This document shows, in pieces, positions 5,745-6,170 of a DNA stretch of 6,170 nucleotides (its first letter is position 1; each line of letters starts with the position of its first letter). The translations under genes and the position numbers were made by a program. This DNA comes from UBA12014 sp029248335 (GTDB lineage: Bacteria; Planctomycetota; Phycisphaerae; Phycisphaerales; SM1A02): NCBI GenBank assembly GCA_029248335.1, contig JAQWJM010000012.1, forward strand, positions 1-6,170. The letters run 5' to 3'. The notes below the pieces were generated by a model that was not told where the DNA came from, did not search any database, and saw only the letters and a program-made list of their open reading frames with translations.

Positions 5745-6155
5745 TCGGCGACTGGTCGCGATCTCGACCGCATTCCGAAGCTTTTCGGCCGTGCCCGCGC
5801 CGTTGAGCGCCGTCTTTCCGAAGCCGGCCACGCCACCCGCGGCTTCCGCCGCGACCTGCGAGGCGTCGAGATTCGAAATCAGGATCGCCGCGACCGGACT
5901 GCCGGCGTGCGCCTCGATCAACTCGATGCCGTCGCCGTGCGGAAACCGCCCGTCGAGAAGTCGGTTCACCAGCAGCACCATCGGTCCCTTCGAAGTCGCG
6001 ATTCGTTCGCGCAGGTCGTCCTCGTCGTTCACCGGCTGAACCTCGGCGTCCGGAAGCACCCGCTGGACCGCGGTTCGCAGCATCCACGCGTCAGGCGTGC
6101 AGTGACCGACTGAAAGCACGGTGATCGGCTGGGTGTCGGATGCTTCGGGGCTCAT
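5736..6155 (-). CDS. Degenerate response-regulator receiver-like protein
   Basis: This 139-residue protein follows the alternating strand-helix layout of a CheY-like receiver and has nothing else. The usual acidic pair after the first strand is replaced by G17-H18 (ITVLSVGHC). The phospho-acceptor position after the third strand appears to be asparagine (LLVN64RLLDG), followed by GDGIELIE as in true receivers. The fourth strand ends in S94 (AILISN) and K114 sits where the conserved lysine lies (AGFGKTAL). It keeps the switch-side residues but apparently lacks the aspartates for Mg-dependent phosphorylation, which points to an atypical signalling or protein-binding domain. The alignment is by eye; D68 four residues later is an alternative acceptor. 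ATG 6155 is preceded at 8 bases by GGAG. Its end overlaps the convergent redox gene by 9 bases. Its own upstream neighbours lie beyond the window. Confidence 0.7.
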   Translation of the reverse strand: MSPEASDTQPITVLSVGHCTPDAWMLRTAVQRVLPDAEVQPVNDEDDLRERIATSKGPMVLLVNRLLDGRFPHGDGIELIEAHAGSPVAAILISNLDASQVAAEAAGGVAGFGKTALNGAGTAEKLRNAVEIATSRRSG

Positions 6156-6163
6156 GAATCGGT

Positions 6164-6167
6164 CTCC
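6164..6167 (-). promoter_or_regulatory. Shine-Dalgarno GGAG for the receiver-like gene
   Basis: On the minus strand GGAG is followed by eight bases and then the ATG at 6155, supporting this start. The promoter is outside the window or in its last bases and cannot be judged. Confidence 0.4.
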
Positions 6168-6170
6168 GGA

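Overview
The window is high-GC, densely coding bacterial DNA with strongly G/C-biased third codon positions. No feature fixes the lineage. A MauE-like Cys-Gly-Cys membrane protein, an outer-surface-type lipoprotein and a sedoheptulose-7-phosphate isomerase homologue suggest a Gram-negative or planctomycete-like bacterium (weak inference). No RNA genes, mobile elements, CRISPR arrays or integration scars were seen, and no gene-free stretch exceeds about 145 bases.

Layout: (1) positions 2-685, + strand, the C-terminal half of a major facilitator superfamily transporter cut by the window edge. (2) 699-2132, - strand, a two-domain protein: an N-terminal SRPBCC (START-like) ligand-binding domain fused to a TIGR01777-type (YfcH-like) NAD(P)-dependent epimerase of the extended SDR superfamily. 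It converges on the transporter. (3) A 143-base divergent intergenic region with a perfect 14-bp palindrome and a possible promoter. (4) 2276-2869, + strand, a GmhA-type sugar-phosphate isomerase with a SIS domain. (5) 2915-3997, 4110-4718 and 4743-5744, + strand, three consecutive genes ending in versions of one extracytoplasmic thioredoxin-like domain with a CxxCH motif. The first carries it on a MauE/DoxX-like membrane module, the second on a lipoprotein anchor, the third on a different cysteine-free multi-pass module. (6) 5736-6155, - strand, a small degenerate response-regulator receiver protein whose end overlaps the end of the third redox gene by 9 bases.

The most interesting content is the three-gene redox cluster. 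All three domain copies are predicted on the outer face of the cytoplasmic membrane. Copies 1 and 3 share a five-cysteine pattern (CxxCH, a second CxxC, and a late single Cys), while the lipoprotein keeps only the CxxCH. A membrane electron entry protein, a lipid-anchored carrier and a second membrane acceptor would make a thiol-disulfide relay, but that assignment is inference. The substrate is unknown, and I do not recognise the set as a described system. Gene order (isomerase followed by the redox genes, all on one strand with gaps of 45, 112 and 24 bases) allows co-transcription but does not prove it.
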